Assembly: GCF_001730305.1 (NCBI RefSeq)
Contig: NZ_MIJY01000001.1
Span: 372,001-436,000, forward strand
Reading direction: 5' to 3'
From: Enterococcus termitis
GTDB lineage: Bacteria > Bacillota > Bacilli > Lactobacillales > Enterococcaceae
Length of the DNA: 64,000 nt
The position numbers and the translations under genes are program-made. This document shows, piece by piece, positions 54,085 through 64,000 of this stretch. The notes below the pieces were generated by a model. It was not told the origin of the DNA, searched no databases, and was given only the letters and a program-made list of their open reading frames with translations. How positions within the stretch are numbered: the first letter of the stretch is position 1; every line of letters begins with the position of its first letter.

Positions 54085-55191
54085 TTGGAGCTATTTGAAC
54101 AAATCGAATGGGCAAACTGGAAAAAATTGACCGATACAGAAAAAGCAGCGTGTCTCCAGCAATTATTAATGTATTTTATTCCTCCAAAAATAGATATTAC
54201 GATGATCGAATTAGTTGATTTTGAACTTTACGGGATTAAATGTCGCACGTTTGAGCTAGAGCTAGATGGGGAATTATTTGTCTTTATTCCTAAAAATAGT
54301 GAAGCAATCTTAGGCTGGGATTTAGGGGCGGAAGGGCTTCGTCCTCATGAGTTGCTAGATTTTGACGTGAATAGTCTTGAGCAGACAACCTTTAAAACAA
54401 CGTTGACAAATGAAGCAATGGAGCCTGCTGATCAGTGGCTTGAACCAGAAACACGCTATGATTTACAAACGTTAGAAGGTATTTCAAATTATATCAACGA
54501 TCATACGACGCCTTTAAGAAAAGCAGAGATTCCTGCCATGTTCGTTCAAAAATATGCGTTGCCGGCAGGGACAGAATTTTTAGGAATTGTTGATACAATC
54601 ACTGGTGCTTTTGAAGGGGAAGCCGAGAAATTTACTTCCTATGAAACCGAGATTTGTGCGCACTTGTTCCCGAAACTGACAGAACAAGAAAGCTTAACTT
54701 GGACTTTTCCAACGACTGTTTTAGAGGAAAATCGCTTTTACTTAGAATTCATCGCTGATGCAGAATGTTACTTTGTTTATAGCCACCAAACTTATACACA
54801 TAGAGAATTGAAAGCGGCATTGTGGAAACAAGGATTTGATCTTTTGACTGAGGATCAGTGGGAGTTTGCTGTAGGCGCGGGAACTAGAAGACTGTTTCGC
54901 TGGGGAAATGAACTATTGCTGCAAAATAATGAATCCGGCAGACAGATCAAAGAAAAGATGACCGGCTCAAATATGTTTGGTTTAGTTGTGGATACGCAGA
55001 GAAATCGTTATGAACTAACACAAGATCCAGCTATTTCAAAACTAAGCTGTCAGGAACGAAAAAAAGAGCACTTGATCGAACAGATGCTGTCGTTGTCGAC
55101 GTATTATTGTTCCAATCATAAGATTTTGCCGGAACAACTATTGGCACCAGAAACCTATCTATATCGAAAAAGTATCAAGATTGATTTGTAG
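54085..55191 (+). CDS. Protein with divergent formylglycine-generating-enzyme-like C-terminal domain
   Basis: 368 residues from a TTG at 54085 (SD AAGGAG at 54071-54076; the in-frame GTG at 54076 overlaps the SD). The N-terminal half (about 1-150) is not recognised. The C-terminal half has marks of the FGE-sulfatase fold: YFVYSHQTYTHRELKAALWK, LLTEDQWEFAVGAGTRRLFR, WGNELLLQNN, and SNMFGLVVDTQRNRYEL, where catalytic enzymes have LPTEAEWEYA, PWGN and N-x-FGL-x-DM. The GNVWEW block and the active-site cysteine pair are not evident, so it is probably not an oxidase. Preceded by an extended -10 TGGTATACT (54034-54042). Confidence 0.6.
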   Translation: MELFEQIEWANWKKLTDTEKAACLQQLLMYFIPPKIDITMIELVDFELYGIKCRTFELELDGELFVFIPKNSEAILGWDLGAEGLRPHELLDFDVNSLEQTTFKTTLTNEAMEPADQWLEPETRYDLQTLEGISNYINDHTTPLRKAEIPAMFVQKYALPAGTEFLGIVDTITGAFEGEAEKFTSYETEICAHLFPKLTEQESLTWTFPTTVLEENRFYLEFIADAECYFVYSHQTYTHRELKAALWKQGFDLLTEDQWEFAVGAGTRRLFRWGNELLLQNNESGRQIKEKMTGSNMFGLVVDTQRNRYELTQDPAISKLSCQERKKEHLIEQMLSLSTYYCSNHKILPEQLLAPETYLYRKSIKIDL

Positions 55192-55301
55192 GCTGAAAGG
55201 TGGAAGGCGTTCAAGCAGTGCTTGTTGAAGACGGCAGACCTTTTAGGGCAACTCTCTTTAGCCGAAACATAGCGATAGAGCAGAATAATTCAGGATAGTT
55301 A

Positions 55302-55330
55302 TTGACAAAATCATTGAAACTCCTTATAAT
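55302..55330 (+). promoter_or_regulatory. Promoter of alaS
   Basis: TTGACA (55302-55307), 17-bp spacer, TATAAT (55325-55330): a near-consensus sigma-A promoter feeding the T-box leader. Confidence 0.88.
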
Positions 55331-55336
55331 TTCAAG

Positions 55337-55580
55337 TGTCTAAAAGAATGGATTGACTGATGATGTGAGGAAATAGAGACATTTCTCTTGGCTGAAAAGA
55401 AATGCTCACATGTGTTGATTTGCTCTCTTTTATAAACAGTGTTGGAAACAATACCGCAGATCCTGCGTTAAAGGATACTTAAGAGGTAATGAAATGGTCA
55501 AGCGACTTCATTGCAAACAAGGTGGTACCGCGAGTGTTCGTCCTTGTATTGTAATGAAGAGCGCTTTTTTTATTGCGTCA
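55337..55580 (+). promoter_or_regulatory. T-box riboswitch leader of alaS
   Basis: T-box sequence AAGGTGGTACCGCGAGTG starts at about 55519; the TGGT bulge suits the ACCA end of tRNA-Ala. The competing terminator is formed by CTTCATTGCAAACAAGG / CCTTGTATTGTAATGAAG and ends in GCGCTTTTTTTATT (about 55565-55576). A GCT (Ala) codon at 55422-55424 sits where the Stem I specifier is expected. Open frames over the leader are not genes. Confidence 0.92.
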
Positions 55581-55623
55581 ACCGTCAAAAATACAACCAA
55601 ACCAAGAAAGAGGTTATTCAAAA

Positions 55624-58263
55624 ATGAAAGAACTATCAAGCAGTCAAGTGCGTCAAATGTATTTAGATTTTTTCAAATCAAAAGGACATTCCATTGAGCC
55701 TAGTGCATCACTAGTACCTGTGAATGATCCAACTTTATTATGGATCAACTCTGGTGTAGCGACATTGAAAAAATATTTTGATGGGTCAGTTGTGCCGGAA
55801 AATCCAAGAATTACCAATGCACAAAAATCAATTCGTACCAATGATATCGAAAATGTCGGGAAAACAGCCCGCCACCATACAATGTTTGAAATGTTAGGAA
55901 ATTTTTCGATCGGTGATTATTTTAAAAAAGAAGCGATTCACTGGGCCTGGGAATTTTTGACAGCACCTGAATGGATGGCGTTTGACCCTGAAAAATTATA
56001 CGTGACGGTTTATCCTAAAGATACAGAAGCAAAACGTATCTGGAATGAAGAAGTTGGTCTATCTATGGATCACATCATTGATATCGAGGATAATTTCTGG
56101 GATATCGGCGCGGGTCCTTGTGGTCCTGACTCTGAAATCTTCTATGATCGTGGAGAAAGCTTCAATGATGTAGCCGAAGATGATCCTGAAAATTATCCTG
56201 GTGGAGAAAATGAGCGCTACTTAGAAATCTGGAATTTGGTTTTCTCTGAATTTAACCACCAAGCAGATGATTCTTATGAACCATTACCGCATAAAAACAT
56301 TGATACGGGCATGGGGCTTGAACGGATGGTATCGATCGTACAAAATGCACCGACGAACTTTGAAACAGATTTATTTATGCCGATCATTCATGCCGTTGAA
56401 AAACTAAGCGGACAAGTAACGTATGGTCAATCAGCGCAAACAGATATTTCCTTTAAAGTGATTGCCGACCATATTCGTGCCTTGTCATTTGCCATTGGTG
56501 ATGGAGCACTTCCGTCGAATGAAGGTCGTGGCTATGTGCTACGTCGTTTACTGCGTAGAGCGGTTATGCATGGGAAAAAATTAGGGATCAATGAAGCGTT
56601 CCTATACAAACTAGTTCCTGTCGTTGGTGAAGTGATGGTCAGCTATTATCCAGAAGTACTGCAACAAAAAGAATTTATCGAAAAAGTGGTGCGTACGGAA
56701 GAAGAGCGTTTCCACGAAACCATCAACGAAGGGTTAGACATTTTAAATGAACTATTAGCAAAAGTAAAAGAGGCTAATGAAGATACGTTGAACGGAAAAG
56801 ACATCTTCAAATTATATGATACGTATGGTTTCCCTGTTGAATTAACAGAAGAGGTTGCAGAAGATGAAGGCTTGAAAGTCGATCATGCTGGCTTTGAAAA
56901 AGAAATGGAAGCGCAACGTGAGCGTGCTCGTTCTGCGCGTAGTAAGGAAACATCAATGGGAGTACAATCTGCTGTTTTAACTGATATCAAAGTTGAAAGT
57001 ACTTTTGTTGGTTATACTGAATTACAAGCAACTAGTCAATTATTGGTGATCCTAAAAGAAGAAGATATCGTAAATGAGCTTTCACAAGGCAGTGCACAAT
57101 TAATTTTTGCACAGACACCATTCTATGCTGAAATGGGTGGACAAGTTGCCGATAAAGGAACGATCAAGGATCAAAACGGCACGATCGTCGCTCACGTAGA
57201 AAATGTGTTAAAAGCACCAAACGGCCAATTCTTACACACGGTTCAGGTTACAGGGACCTTAAAAGAGGGAGCAACTTATGACCTGCATGTAGATGAAAAA
57301 ATGCGTAACCGCATCTTAAAAAATCACACAGCAACCCACTTATTGCACCGTGCCTTGAAAGATATTTTAGGAGATCATGCAAATCAAGCGGGATCATTAG
57401 TAGCACCAGGACATTTACGCTTTGACTTTACCCATTTTGGTCAAGTGACGCCTGAAGAATTAGTTCAGATGGAAACGATCGTTAACGAAAAAATCTGGGA
57501 AGCTATTCCAGTAGAAACGATTGAAACAGATATTGATACAGCTAAAAATATGGGCGCAATGGCTCTATTTGGTGAAAAATATGGAAAAGAAGTCCGCGTG
57601 GTAAATATTGGCGGCTATTCCATCGAACTTTGTGGTGGAACACACGTGTCCAATACAGAAGACATCGGTATTTTCAAAATCGTTTCTGAATCAGGGATCG
57701 GTGCAGGTGTGCGTCGAATCGAAGCGGTGACTAGCAAAGAAGCGTATGAACTAATGAATGAAGAAGAAAAACAATTAAAAACGATTGCCGGAATCGTTAA
57801 ATCACCACAATTAAAAGAAGTTGTGTCTAAAACAGAACAATTGCAACAACAACTACGTGACTTACAAAAAGAAAACGAACAACTTGCTGGTAAATTAGCA
57901 AATCAACAAGCTGGAGATATTTTCAAAGACGTTAAGGAAGTTGCTGGAACGACCTATATTGCTGCACAAGTAAACGTAAAAGATATGAATCAATTACGCC
58001 AATTAGCAGATCAATGGAAACAAAAAGAATTATCAGATGTGCTAGTATTGGCAACTGCTCAAGAGGATAAAGTCAGCTTATTGGCAGCCATGACTAAAAC
58101 AGCAAATGAAAAAGGCTTAAAAGCTGGTGACTTGATCAAAGCAATCGCTCCTAAAGTCGGCGGAGGCGGAGGCGGTCGTCCAGATATGGCTCAAGCGGGC
58201 GGAAAAAATCCAGCTGGTATTGCAGATGCTTTGAATGGAGTAGTAAGCTGGCTAGAAAAATAG
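55624..58263 (+). CDS. alaS: Alanyl-tRNA synthetase
   Basis: Charges tRNA-Ala and, through its editing domain, hydrolyses mischarged Ser- and Gly-tRNA-Ala. 879 residues from the ATG at 55624 (SD AAGAGG); an ATG 51 bp upstream lies in the T-box terminator region. Catalytic domain about 1-240 ([40 protein letters not shown]), tRNA-recognition domain to about 460, editing domain with [11 protein letters not shown] and [13 protein letters not shown], then coiled coil and C-Ala domain ending [15 protein letters not shown]. Confidence 0.97.
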   Translation: MKELSSSQVRQMYLDFFKSKGHSIEPSASLVPVNDPTLLWINSGVATLKKYFDGSVVPENPRITNAQKSIRTNDIENVGKTARHHTMFEMLGNFSIGDYFKKEAIHWAWEFLTAPEWMAFDPEKLYVTVYPKDTEAKRIWNEEVGLSMDHIIDIEDNFWDIGAGPCGPDSEIFYDRGESFNDVAEDDPENYPGGENERYLEIWNLVFSEFNHQADDSYEPLPHKNIDTGMGLERMVSIVQNAPTNFETDLFMPIIHAVEKLSGQVTYGQSAQTDISFKVIADHIRALSFAIGDGALPSNEGRGYVLRRLLRRAVMHGKKLGINEAFLYKLVPVVGEVMVSYYPEVLQQKEFIEKVVRTEEERFHETINEGLDILNELLAKVKEANEDTLNGKDIFKLYDTYGFPVELTEEVAEDEGLKVDHAGFEKEMEAQRERARSARSKETSMGVQSAVLTDIKVESTFVGYTELQATSQLLVILKEEDIVNELSQGSAQLIFAQTPFYAEMGGQVADKGTIKDQNGTIVAHVENVLKAPNGQFLHTVQVTGTLKEGATYDLHVDEKMRNRILKNHTATHLLHRALKDILGDHANQAGSLVAPGHLRFDFTHFGQVTPEELVQMETIVNEKIWEAIPVETIETDIDTAKNMGAMALFGEKYGKEVRVVNIGGYSIELCGGTHVSNTEDIGIFKIVSESGIGAGVRRIEAVTSKEAYELMNEEEKQLKTIAGIVKSPQLKEVVSKTEQLQQQLRDLQKENEQLAGKLANQQAGDIFKDVKEVAGTTYIAAQVNVKDMNQLRQLADQWKQKELSDVLVLATAQEDKVSLLAAMTKTANEKGLKAGDLIKAIAPKVGGGGGGRPDMAQAGGKNPAGIADALNGVVSWLEK

Positions 58264-58319
58264 TCGCAAAAATAGCGCTAGTATTTAAAAATTAAGCTAG
58301 TCTGATCAAATCGTTTTCA

Positions 58320-58377
58320 CATAGAAAGTAGTAGATAAAAGTATGCTTTACTTTTATTTGCTGCTTTCTTTTTTTAT
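58320..58377 (+). terminator. Terminator after alaS
   Basis: GAAAGTAGTAGATAAAAGTA pairs with TACTTTTATTTGCTGCTTTC, then TTTTTTTAT. Confidence 0.88.
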
Positions 58378-58578
58378 ATTCTAGAAGTCTATCCCTTTCT
58401 TTTTTTTCATTTTGTTGTTAGATTTAAATTAGTGATACTCATTTTTACTTAATGGAAAAGTTGTTGAAACGAACAATTAAGTATCAGTTTCAGAAACAGT
58501 TGACCTTTTTCAATATAGAAAAAGGCGCAATTTTTCGACTGTTTTAAAATTTTCTTTGAGAGAGTGAGGCTGAGGCAT
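58378..58578 (+). promoter_or_regulatory. Upstream region of the glycogen operon
   Basis: A possible promoter is TTGTTG (about 58411-58416), 16 bp, GATACT (58433-58438). AT-rich with repeated TTTTTC / GAAAAA arms around 58504-58525 (TTTTTCAATATAGAAAAA hairpin). No confident cre site. Confidence 0.4.
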
Positions 58579-60471
58579 ATGAACAGTAAAAAAAATCCAG
58601 CACTATCTTTTGAAACGGGTGAGAATTTTAATAGCCATGATTATCTTGGCTGCCATGCGGAAAACCGTAATGGAAAAGAAGGATTCGTTTTTAGAGTTTG
58701 GGCACCGCAAGCTCAGAAAATTTGGCTCGTAGGTGATTTCAATGACTGGAAACAAACACTGCCGCTGACAAGAACAGAGCAGCCAGCTATTTGGGAGATT
58801 TTTAGTGAAACGCCTAAGCAGGGCGATTTTTACAAATATTTAGTACAGCAAGCAGACGGAAGGCATGTGTATAAAATCGATCCTTTTGCTAGAGCGTTTG
58901 AATCACGGCCAAATAGTGCAGCGATTGTTCAGTCACATCCGAAGAAACGCTGGAAGGATAGTGTTTGGCGAAAGAATCAAGCGCGTTCTAACTTTTTAGA
59001 GCGACCACTGACTATTTATGAAGTTCACGCAGGTTCTTGGCGCTCAGAAGCTGATGGTACACCATTTACATTTGCGCAGCTCAAAGAGACGTTGATCCCT
59101 TATGTCAAAAAAATGGGCTATACCCATATTGAATTTATGCCGCTGATGGAACATCCTTTAGGGGCATCTTGGGGGTATCAGCTGACCGGGTATTTTGCGT
59201 TAAGTTCTTCTTATGGAACGGTGGCAGAATTTCAAGATTTTGTAGAAGCCTGTCATTTAAATGATCTTGGCGTAGTGATCGACTGGGTTCCAGGGCATTT
59301 TTGTATCAACGATGATGGTTTAGCGTATTTTGACGGTACGCCACAATTTGAATACAGTGAACAGGCGCAGGCTCAAAATAGCCGCTGGGGCGCGTTGAAT
59401 TTTGATCTAGCCAAGCCTCAAGTTCAAAGCTTTTTAATTTCCAGTGCACTTTATTGGATCGAGACCTTTCATATTGATGGGATTCGTGTTGATGCAGTTT
59501 CTAACATGATCTATTTTGACTATGAAGAAATGCCACCTGAACTAGCTGAAACAGAAGCAAACCGTAATTGGGCTGGGATTTATTTTTTACAAAAGCTGAA
59601 TGCTGTCGTGAAGCAAACACACCCACACGTCATGATGATTGCCGAGGAAAGCTCTTCAGAAACGCCAATAACAGGCAGTATTGCTAGTGGTGCGTTGGGT
59701 TTTGATTATAAGTGGAATTTGGGCTGGATGAATGACACGCTTTGTTTTTACGAAATGGATGCTGCTTTTCGGAAATATAATTTTCATTTGATCACATTTT
59801 CTTTCACGTATATGTATAAAGAGAGGTATATCCTGCCGTTGTCTCATGATGAGGTTGTGCATGGAAAAAGAAGTTTGATGCACAAAATGTGGGGCGACCG
59901 CTATAAGCAATTTGCTCAACTTAGAAATTTATATGTGTACCAAATGACGTTCCCAGGGAAAAAGCTATTGTTTATGGGCAGTGAATGGGGACAATTTCTC
60001 GAATGGAAGCATGAGCAACAATTGGAATGGATCGATTTAAAGGATGAATTGAATCGCAGTATGCAGCACTTTACAGAAGTTTTAAATCAATTTTACAAAA
60101 AAGAAAAAGCCTTGTGGGAGCTGGAGCATACAAATGATACACTTCAAATGATCGATGCCGACAATCAAGAAGCCACTGTCCTAAGCTTTATCCGAAAAGG
60201 AAAACAGGAAAAAGATTTTCTGATCATTGTATTGAATTTTTCGCCCGTTGAAAGAAAGGACTTCGTTATTGGTGTTCCTTTTGCAGGCAGCTATGAAGAA
60301 ATACTCAATACTGAGATGAAAGAATTCGGTGGGACTTGGACGCAGTTAAATCAAGACTGCCAAACAGAACAGAAAAAAGTCAAGAATTTCAATTATCGAA
60401 TCCGAACGATCGTTCCTTCCTTAGGAGCGATTATTCTCAAACCAAAGGAAATCGAGAGTAAAAAAGGGTAG
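58579..60471 (+). CDS. glgB: 1,4-alpha-glucan branching enzyme
   Basis: Introduces alpha-1,6 branches in glycogen. 630 residues from the ATG at 58579. CBM48 domain (about 30-120: FVFRVWAPQAQKIWLVGDFN) and GH13 barrel: EFMPLMEHPLGASWGYQLTG, nucleophile Asp in DGIRVDAVSNMIY, acid/base Glu in MIAEESS, and LPLSHDEVVHGKRSLMHKMW. The C-terminal beta domain ends VPSLGAIILKP. First gene of glgBCDA; 72 bp to glgC. Confidence 0.96.
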   Translation: MNSKKNPALSFETGENFNSHDYLGCHAENRNGKEGFVFRVWAPQAQKIWLVGDFNDWKQTLPLTRTEQPAIWEIFSETPKQGDFYKYLVQQADGRHVYKIDPFARAFESRPNSAAIVQSHPKKRWKDSVWRKNQARSNFLERPLTIYEVHAGSWRSEADGTPFTFAQLKETLIPYVKKMGYTHIEFMPLMEHPLGASWGYQLTGYFALSSSYGTVAEFQDFVEACHLNDLGVVIDWVPGHFCINDDGLAYFDGTPQFEYSEQAQAQNSRWGALNFDLAKPQVQSFLISSALYWIETFHIDGIRVDAVSNMIYFDYEEMPPELAETEANRNWAGIYFLQKLNAVVKQTHPHVMMIAEESSSETPITGSIASGALGFDYKWNLGWMNDTLCFYEMDAAFRKYNFHLITFSFTYMYKERYILPLSHDEVVHGKRSLMHKMWGDRYKQFAQLRNLYVYQMTFPGKKLLFMGSEWGQFLEWKHEQQLEWIDLKDELNRSMQHFTEVLNQFYKKEKALWELEHTNDTLQMIDADNQEATVLSFIRKGKQEKDFLIIVLNFSPVERKDFVIGVPFAGSYEEILNTEMKEFGGTWTQLNQDCQTEQKKVKNFNYRIRTIVPSLGAIILKPKEIESKKG

Positions 60472-60511
60472 ACATGTTTAGGAAAATTATTCATAAAAAC
60501 AAGGTTTTTCG

Positions 60512-60547
60512 AAAGGAGGCAGGGTGATTTTCACCCGAAATAGATGA
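60512..60547 (+). promoter_or_regulatory. Unusual glgC initiation region
   Basis: The only good SD, AGGAGG (60514-60519), is 24 nt from the glgC ATG. Between them GGGTG-ATTTT-CACCC (60522-60536) can fold and cut the effective spacing to 9 nt. Alternatively a GTG at 60524 starts a 7-codon peptide (MIFTRNR) whose TGA overlaps the glgC ATG as ATGA. A TAG lies directly before the glgC ATG, so no in-frame upstream start exists. Confidence 0.7.
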
Positions 60548-61689
60548 GTACAGAAATGCTTGCTATGATTTTAGCTGGAGGGCAAGGAACACGTTTAGGG
60601 AAATTAACGAAAAATATTGCCAAACCAGCAGTCCCATTTGGCGGAAGATATCGTATTATTGATTTTACACTTAGTAATTGCGTCAATTCAGGAATCAAGA
60701 AAGTCGGCGTTGTGACGCAATATCAACCGCTGGCCTTAAATAATCATATTGGAAATGGCTCTAGCTGGGGATTAGACGGCATCGATTCTGGTGTGACGAT
60801 TTTACATCCGTATTCTAGTTCTGATGGAGAAAAATGGTTTGAAGGAACCGCTCATGCGATTTATCAAAATATTTCTTATATTGATCAAATCGATCCACAG
60901 TATGTGCTGGTTTTATCCGGTGACCATATTTATAAAATGAATTATGAAACAATGCTGGAAGAACACATTGCCAATGCCGCTTCTTTGACGGTTGGCGTGA
61001 TCGAAGTTCCACTAAAAGACGCTTCTCGTTTTGGTATCATGAATACAGACGAAAATGACCGTATCATCGAGTTCGATGAAAAGCCGGCTGAGCCGAAGAG
61101 TAACTTGGCTTCAATGGGAATTTATATTTTCAACTGGGGACGATTAAGAAGTACTTTGCTGAATAGTTACTCGGAAGACGATCAGCTGCTTGATTTTGGA
61201 AAACATGTGATTCCTTCTTACTTAGAAGCTGGTGAAAACGTATATGCTTACCGTTTCGATGGGTACTGGAAAGATGTTGGTACGATCGATTCCTTATGGG
61301 AAGCAAGTATGGAATTTATCCACTTGGATGGTGTGTTGAAGATGCGGGATAAAAATTGGCGGATGTTTTCAAAAAATACGATTTCGCCTCCTCATTTTAT
61401 TGCTGAAAACGCAGCGGTTGAAAACTCACTGATCGTGGACGGCTGTTATGTTGGCGGGAAAATAAAGAATAGTATTCTTTCAACGGACGTTCAAGTTAAA
61501 AGCGGAACAACGATAGAAAACAGTGTTATCATGCCAAGGGCGACGATCGGTAGAAATGTTTATATCAAAAATGCTATTGTTGGGGAAAATGCCATTATCG
61601 GTGATGGCGCAGTGATATATAACGAAAATGAGATCGAAGTGGTTGGTTATGCTGAAGTGATAGGAGGAAAACGTGATGAAGACCAATAG
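60544..61689 (+). CDS. glgC: Glucose-1-phosphate adenylyltransferase, catalytic subunit
   Basis: Makes ADP-glucose from glucose-1-phosphate and ATP. 381 residues. N-terminal nucleotidyl-transferase: [61 protein letters not shown], and the substrate-binding [21 protein letters not shown]-terminal left-handed beta helix ([20 protein letters not shown]). It pairs with GlgD, as in Bacillus and streptococci. It overlaps glgD by 14 bp. Confidence 0.96.
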   Translation: MSTEMLAMILAGGQGTRLGKLTKNIAKPAVPFGGRYRIIDFTLSNCVNSGIKKVGVVTQYQPLALNNHIGNGSSWGLDGIDSGVTILHPYSSSDGEKWFEGTAHAIYQNISYIDQIDPQYVLVLSGDHIYKMNYETMLEEHIANAASLTVGVIEVPLKDASRFGIMNTDENDRIIEFDEKPAEPKSNLASMGIYIFNWGRLRSTLLNSYSEDDQLLDFGKHVIPSYLEAGENVYAYRFDGYWKDVGTIDSLWEASMEFIHLDGVLKMRDKNWRMFSKNTISPPHFIAENAAVENSLIVDGCYVGGKIKNSILSTDVQVKSGTTIENSVIMPRATIGRNVYIKNAIVGENAIIGDGAVIYNENEIEVVGYAEVIGGKRDEDQ

Positions 61690-62830
61690 TATGTGTGCTG
61701 TGTTAGGAAATATATCACGATTTGAAGGATTGTGGCCTTTGACAGAAAATCGTCCATTGGACACATTGCCTTTTGACTGCAAATACCGCTTGATCGATTT
61801 TCCACTTTCTAGCATCGCTAATGCCAATATTCACTCTCTGTTTATGGTATTTAATGAAGGAGAAACACGTTCTGTTTTTGATCATATTGGTGGCGGCAAA
61901 GAATGGAATCTAGACTCTGTGCAAAACCGGTATTTTGTGTATTTCTACCAAGATTTCTTAAAGCAAAGAGCGCAAGGACTGCCTTTTTTTGCATCGATGA
62001 TCGATTATCTTGAAAAAGCTGAATCAGAATATACAGTCTTTTTAGGTAGTAACAGACTGTGTACGATCGACCTTAAACAGGTACTAAAAAAGCATAAGCA
62101 AAAACAAAATAAGCTTACCGTCGTTTATAAAAAAATGCCTAGAAATAAAATCTCATTAGATGCTTCGATTGTTAAACTGAATCAATCTGACGAAGCGCTT
62201 AGTGTCAATCACTTAGAGGAAGAAGTGCAGGAAGAAGAGCTGGTTAATCTTTGTATGGACATGTATATTGTGCAGACAGACTGGCTGATCAAACAGCTTG
62301 AACAAAATCAAAATAATGACAGTTCACCAAGTATTTACACATTTCTTCAGCATAAAATCTCTGAAGAAAAAGCGACAGCCTATGAATATACTGGTTATTT
62401 AAGTGATATATATGATGTTGAATCATATTTTCAAGCGAATATGGATATGCTGGATCCAGAAAAATTTAGAGCATTATTGTATTCCAATAAAAAAGTTTAT
62501 ACAAAGCTGAAAAATGAAGTGCCAACTTATTATTCCAAAGAATCAAAGGTGAAAAACAGTCAATGTGCGACAGGGTGTATCATTGAAGGCAGCTTGGAAA
62601 ACTGTTTAGTATCAAGACGTGCGGTCATTAAAAAAGGAGCCGAGATCAAACGCTCAATCATTATGGCAAATGCTACAATTTTAGAAGATGTTCAAATTGA
62701 GTACGCTATACTTGATAAGAATGTCACGATCGAAGCAGGTGTGAAAATTATTGGTACGAAGGAACATCCGGTGATCATTCAAAAAAATCAAGTTGTAACA
62801 TCAGATATTTTAGGGGGGGAAAATGGATGA
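61676..62830 (+). CDS. glgD: GlgD, regulatory-type subunit of ADP-glucose pyrophosphorylase
   Basis: 384 residues from the ATG at 61676, preferred over a GTG at 61673 because AGGAGG (61662-61667) is then 8 bp away. Paralogue of GlgC with the same fold but degenerate catalytic motifs: the GGxGTRL loop is replaced by [18 protein letters not shown], and [20 protein letters not shown] remains. GlgD is known to form a more active heterotetramer with GlgC. The stop overlaps glgA (ATGA). Confidence 0.95.
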   Translation: MKTNSMCAVLGNISRFEGLWPLTENRPLDTLPFDCKYRLIDFPLSSIANANIHSLFMVFNEGETRSVFDHIGGGKEWNLDSVQNRYFVYFYQDFLKQRAQGLPFFASMIDYLEKAESEYTVFLGSNRLCTIDLKQVLKKHKQKQNKLTVVYKKMPRNKISLDASIVKLNQSDEALSVNHLEEEVQEEELVNLCMDMYIVQTDWLIKQLEQNQNNDSSPSIYTFLQHKISEEKATAYEYTGYLSDIYDVESYFQANMDMLDPEKFRALLYSNKKVYTKLKNEVPTYYSKESKVKNSQCATGCIIEGSLENCLVSRRAVIKKGAEIKRSIIMANATILEDVQIEYAILDKNVTIEAGVKIIGTKEHPVIIQKNQVVTSDILGGENG

Positions 62831-64000
62831 AGGTCTTGTTTGCATCGGCAGAATGTGTTCCGTTCTTCAAGACGGGCGGATTAGGTGATGTAGCTGGTGC
62901 ATTACCGAAAGAATTAGCGCAACGAGGTGTTGAACTATCCGTTGTGCTTCCCTTCTTCACAAAAATACCAATTGCCTTTCAAGAACAATGTGAAGAATAT
63001 TGTGATTTTTACGTAGATGTTGGTTGGAGGCATCAATATTGCGGGATTAAACGTTTGGTTCTGAAAGGTGTTACTTATTATTTTATTGATAATCAGTACT
63101 ATTTTGATCGTGATAATCTTTATGGTTATGAAGACGATAGCGAACGGTTTGCTTTTTTCTCTTTGGCGATCATTGAAATGCTGGAAAAAATTGATTGGCT
63201 ACCTGATGTGATCCACGTTAATGATTTTCATAGTGCGATGGTTCCCTTTTTATTAAAAGAAAAATACCAGCAAGTGAACGCCTATCGTTCAATTAAAACG
63301 ATTTTGACCATTCACAATATTGAATTCCAAGGTGCGTATGACAAAAATGTTCTGCCGGATTTCTTTGATATCGGTCTGGAACGCTTTGATGATGGGTCGA
63401 TACGTTTAGGTGATTCAATCAATTATTTGAAGGCTGGTATTGTTTATGCTGATCGTGTCAATACGGTGAGTCCGACATATGCCAATGAGATTCAAACGCC
63501 GGAATTTGGTTTTGGACTGGATGAGATTTTGCGCTTAGAACAGGAGAAGTTGAGTGGGATTTTGAATGGAATCGATGTAGAATTATATGATCCGCAAACG
63601 GACGAACAGATTCCGATGAACTTTTCTGTACATGATTTGTCCGGAAAAATGCAAGATAAACAAGTGCTTCAAGAAAAAATGAATTTGCCGATTCGACAGG
63701 ATATTCCGCTAATCGGAGTGGTTAGTCGACTGACTGTCCAAAAAGGATTTCGCTTATTACTAGATGAGCTAACGAATATTCTGGAAAATGAAGTACAAAT
63801 CGTATTGCTAGGAACTGGAGATCCAGAAATAGAAGAGTCTTTTCGTCAATTTTCCAACCGTTACCCAGATCAGTTTCGTGCAAATATCCTATTCGATGTA
63901 TCATTGGCACAATTAATCTATGCGGGTGCAGATCTATTTTTGATGCCATCAGCAGCTGAACCTTGTGGCCTGTCGCAAATGATCGCCATGCGTTATGGAG
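62827..64000 (+). CDS. glgA: Glycogen synthase (3' truncated by window)
   Basis: Adds glucose from ADP-glucose to glycogen. 391 codons are visible and open to the window end; the family is about 480. Begins [20 protein letters not shown], with ADP-binding KTGGL, followed by DVAGALPKELAQRGVELSVV, VNDFHSAMVPFLL, TIHNIEFQGAYDKNVLPDFF, VSRLTVQKGF and the C-terminal ...LFLMPSAAEPCGLSQMIAMR motif (E and CGLSQ). Start overlaps the glgD stop. Confidence 0.96.
   Translation, partial: MKVLFASAECVPFFKTGGLGDVAGALPKELAQRGVELSVVLPFFTKIPIAFQEQCEEYCDFYVDVGWRHQYCGIKRLVLKGVTYYFIDNQYYFDRDNLYGYEDDSERFAFFSLAIIEMLEKIDWLPDVIHVNDFHSAMVPFLLKEKYQQVNAYRSIKTILTIHNIEFQGAYDKNVLPDFFDIGLERFDDGSIRLGDSINYLKAGIVYADRVNTVSPTYANEIQTPEFGFGLDEILRLEQEKLSGILNGIDVELYDPQTDEQIPMNFSVHDLSGKMQDKQVLQEKMNLPIRQDIPLIGVVSRLTVQKGFRLLLDELTNILENEVQIVLLGTGDPEIEESFRQFSNRYPDQFRANILFDVSLAQLIYAGADLFLMPSAAEPCGLSQMIAMRYG

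Noticed and set aside
55494-55697. 67-residue open frame before alaS
   Set aside because: It overlaps the T-box antiterminator and the start of alaS in another frame.
1-64000. CRISPR arrays, tRNA or rRNA genes, complete insertion sequences
   Set aside because: No regularly spaced repeats, cloverleaf-like sequences, rRNA blocks or transposase frames were noticed in either strand.

Overview
The window is a low-GC Firmicutes chromosome segment that I read as Enterococcus, probably a relative of the E. faecalis group. The reasons are a tyramine locus (tyrosyl-tRNA synthetase, tyrosine/tyramine exchanger, tyrosine decarboxylase, NhaC), an Enterococcus-type citrate fermentation locus (citHO plus oad/cit genes), EFAR-like intergenic repeats, strong Shine-Dalgarno sites with frequent TTG/GTG starts, and two T-box leaders. 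No rRNA, tRNA or CRISPR array was seen.

Layout. 1-3.9 kb: 3' part of the pyruvate dehydrogenase operon (pdhB partial, pdhC, pdhD). 4-11.6 kb: a YerC-like regulator, a repeat block, then the tyramine locus with tyrS divergent under a T-box and tyrP-tyrDC-nhaC on the plus strand. 11.6-14.5 kb: an XRE regulator divergent from a membrane-anchored eukaryotic-type kinase and a DUF5067-like protein, bracketed by imperfect direct repeats. 14.5-21.5 kb: AI-2E-family permease, SOS-controlled Y-family polymerase with a YolD-like partner, YdcF-type membrane protein, and a divergent two-component system.

21.6-33.2 kb: citrate fermentation, as citH-citO-citG leftward and oadH-oadD-oadB-oadG-citCDEFX-oadA rightward, with a 470-bp repeat block between oadH and oadD. 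Citrate is imported, split by citrate lyase to acetate and oxaloacetate, and oxaloacetate is decarboxylated to pyruvate by a biotin-dependent, probably Na+-pumping complex. It is followed by acnA-citZ-icd (33.8-39 kb), the oxidative TCA branch from oxaloacetate and acetyl-CoA to 2-oxoglutarate.

39-46 kb: cold-shock protein, a baeRF-family protein, a membrane acyltransferase, and a small prophage-derived module (ImmA/IrrE protease, XRE repressor, ArpU-like regulator, holin) around an operator-rich switch. 46-49.8 kb: YtoI-like and NrnA, a lipoprotein histidine phosphatase, and a YjdM/PhnA zinc-ribbon protein. 49.8-52.3 kb: a type I toxin-antitoxin locus with a holin-like peptide, two related structured RNA-like elements, a cytidine-deaminase-like protein and small genes. 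52.6-58.3 kb: CshB-like helicase, a divergent formylglycine-enzyme-like protein, and alaS under a T-box. 58.6-64 kb: glycogen operon glgB-glgC-glgD-glgA (glgA runs off the end).

The most interesting items beyond ordinary annotation are the repeat family whose end abuts ribosome binding sites of three genes, the paired RNA elements at 50.84-51.18 kb, the direct-repeat-flanked kinase block, the compact phage switch/holin remnant, and the glgC start site with either a hairpin-shortened spacer or a 7-codon coupled leader peptide. All assignments come from reading the sequence and from memory of protein families; no database search was run.
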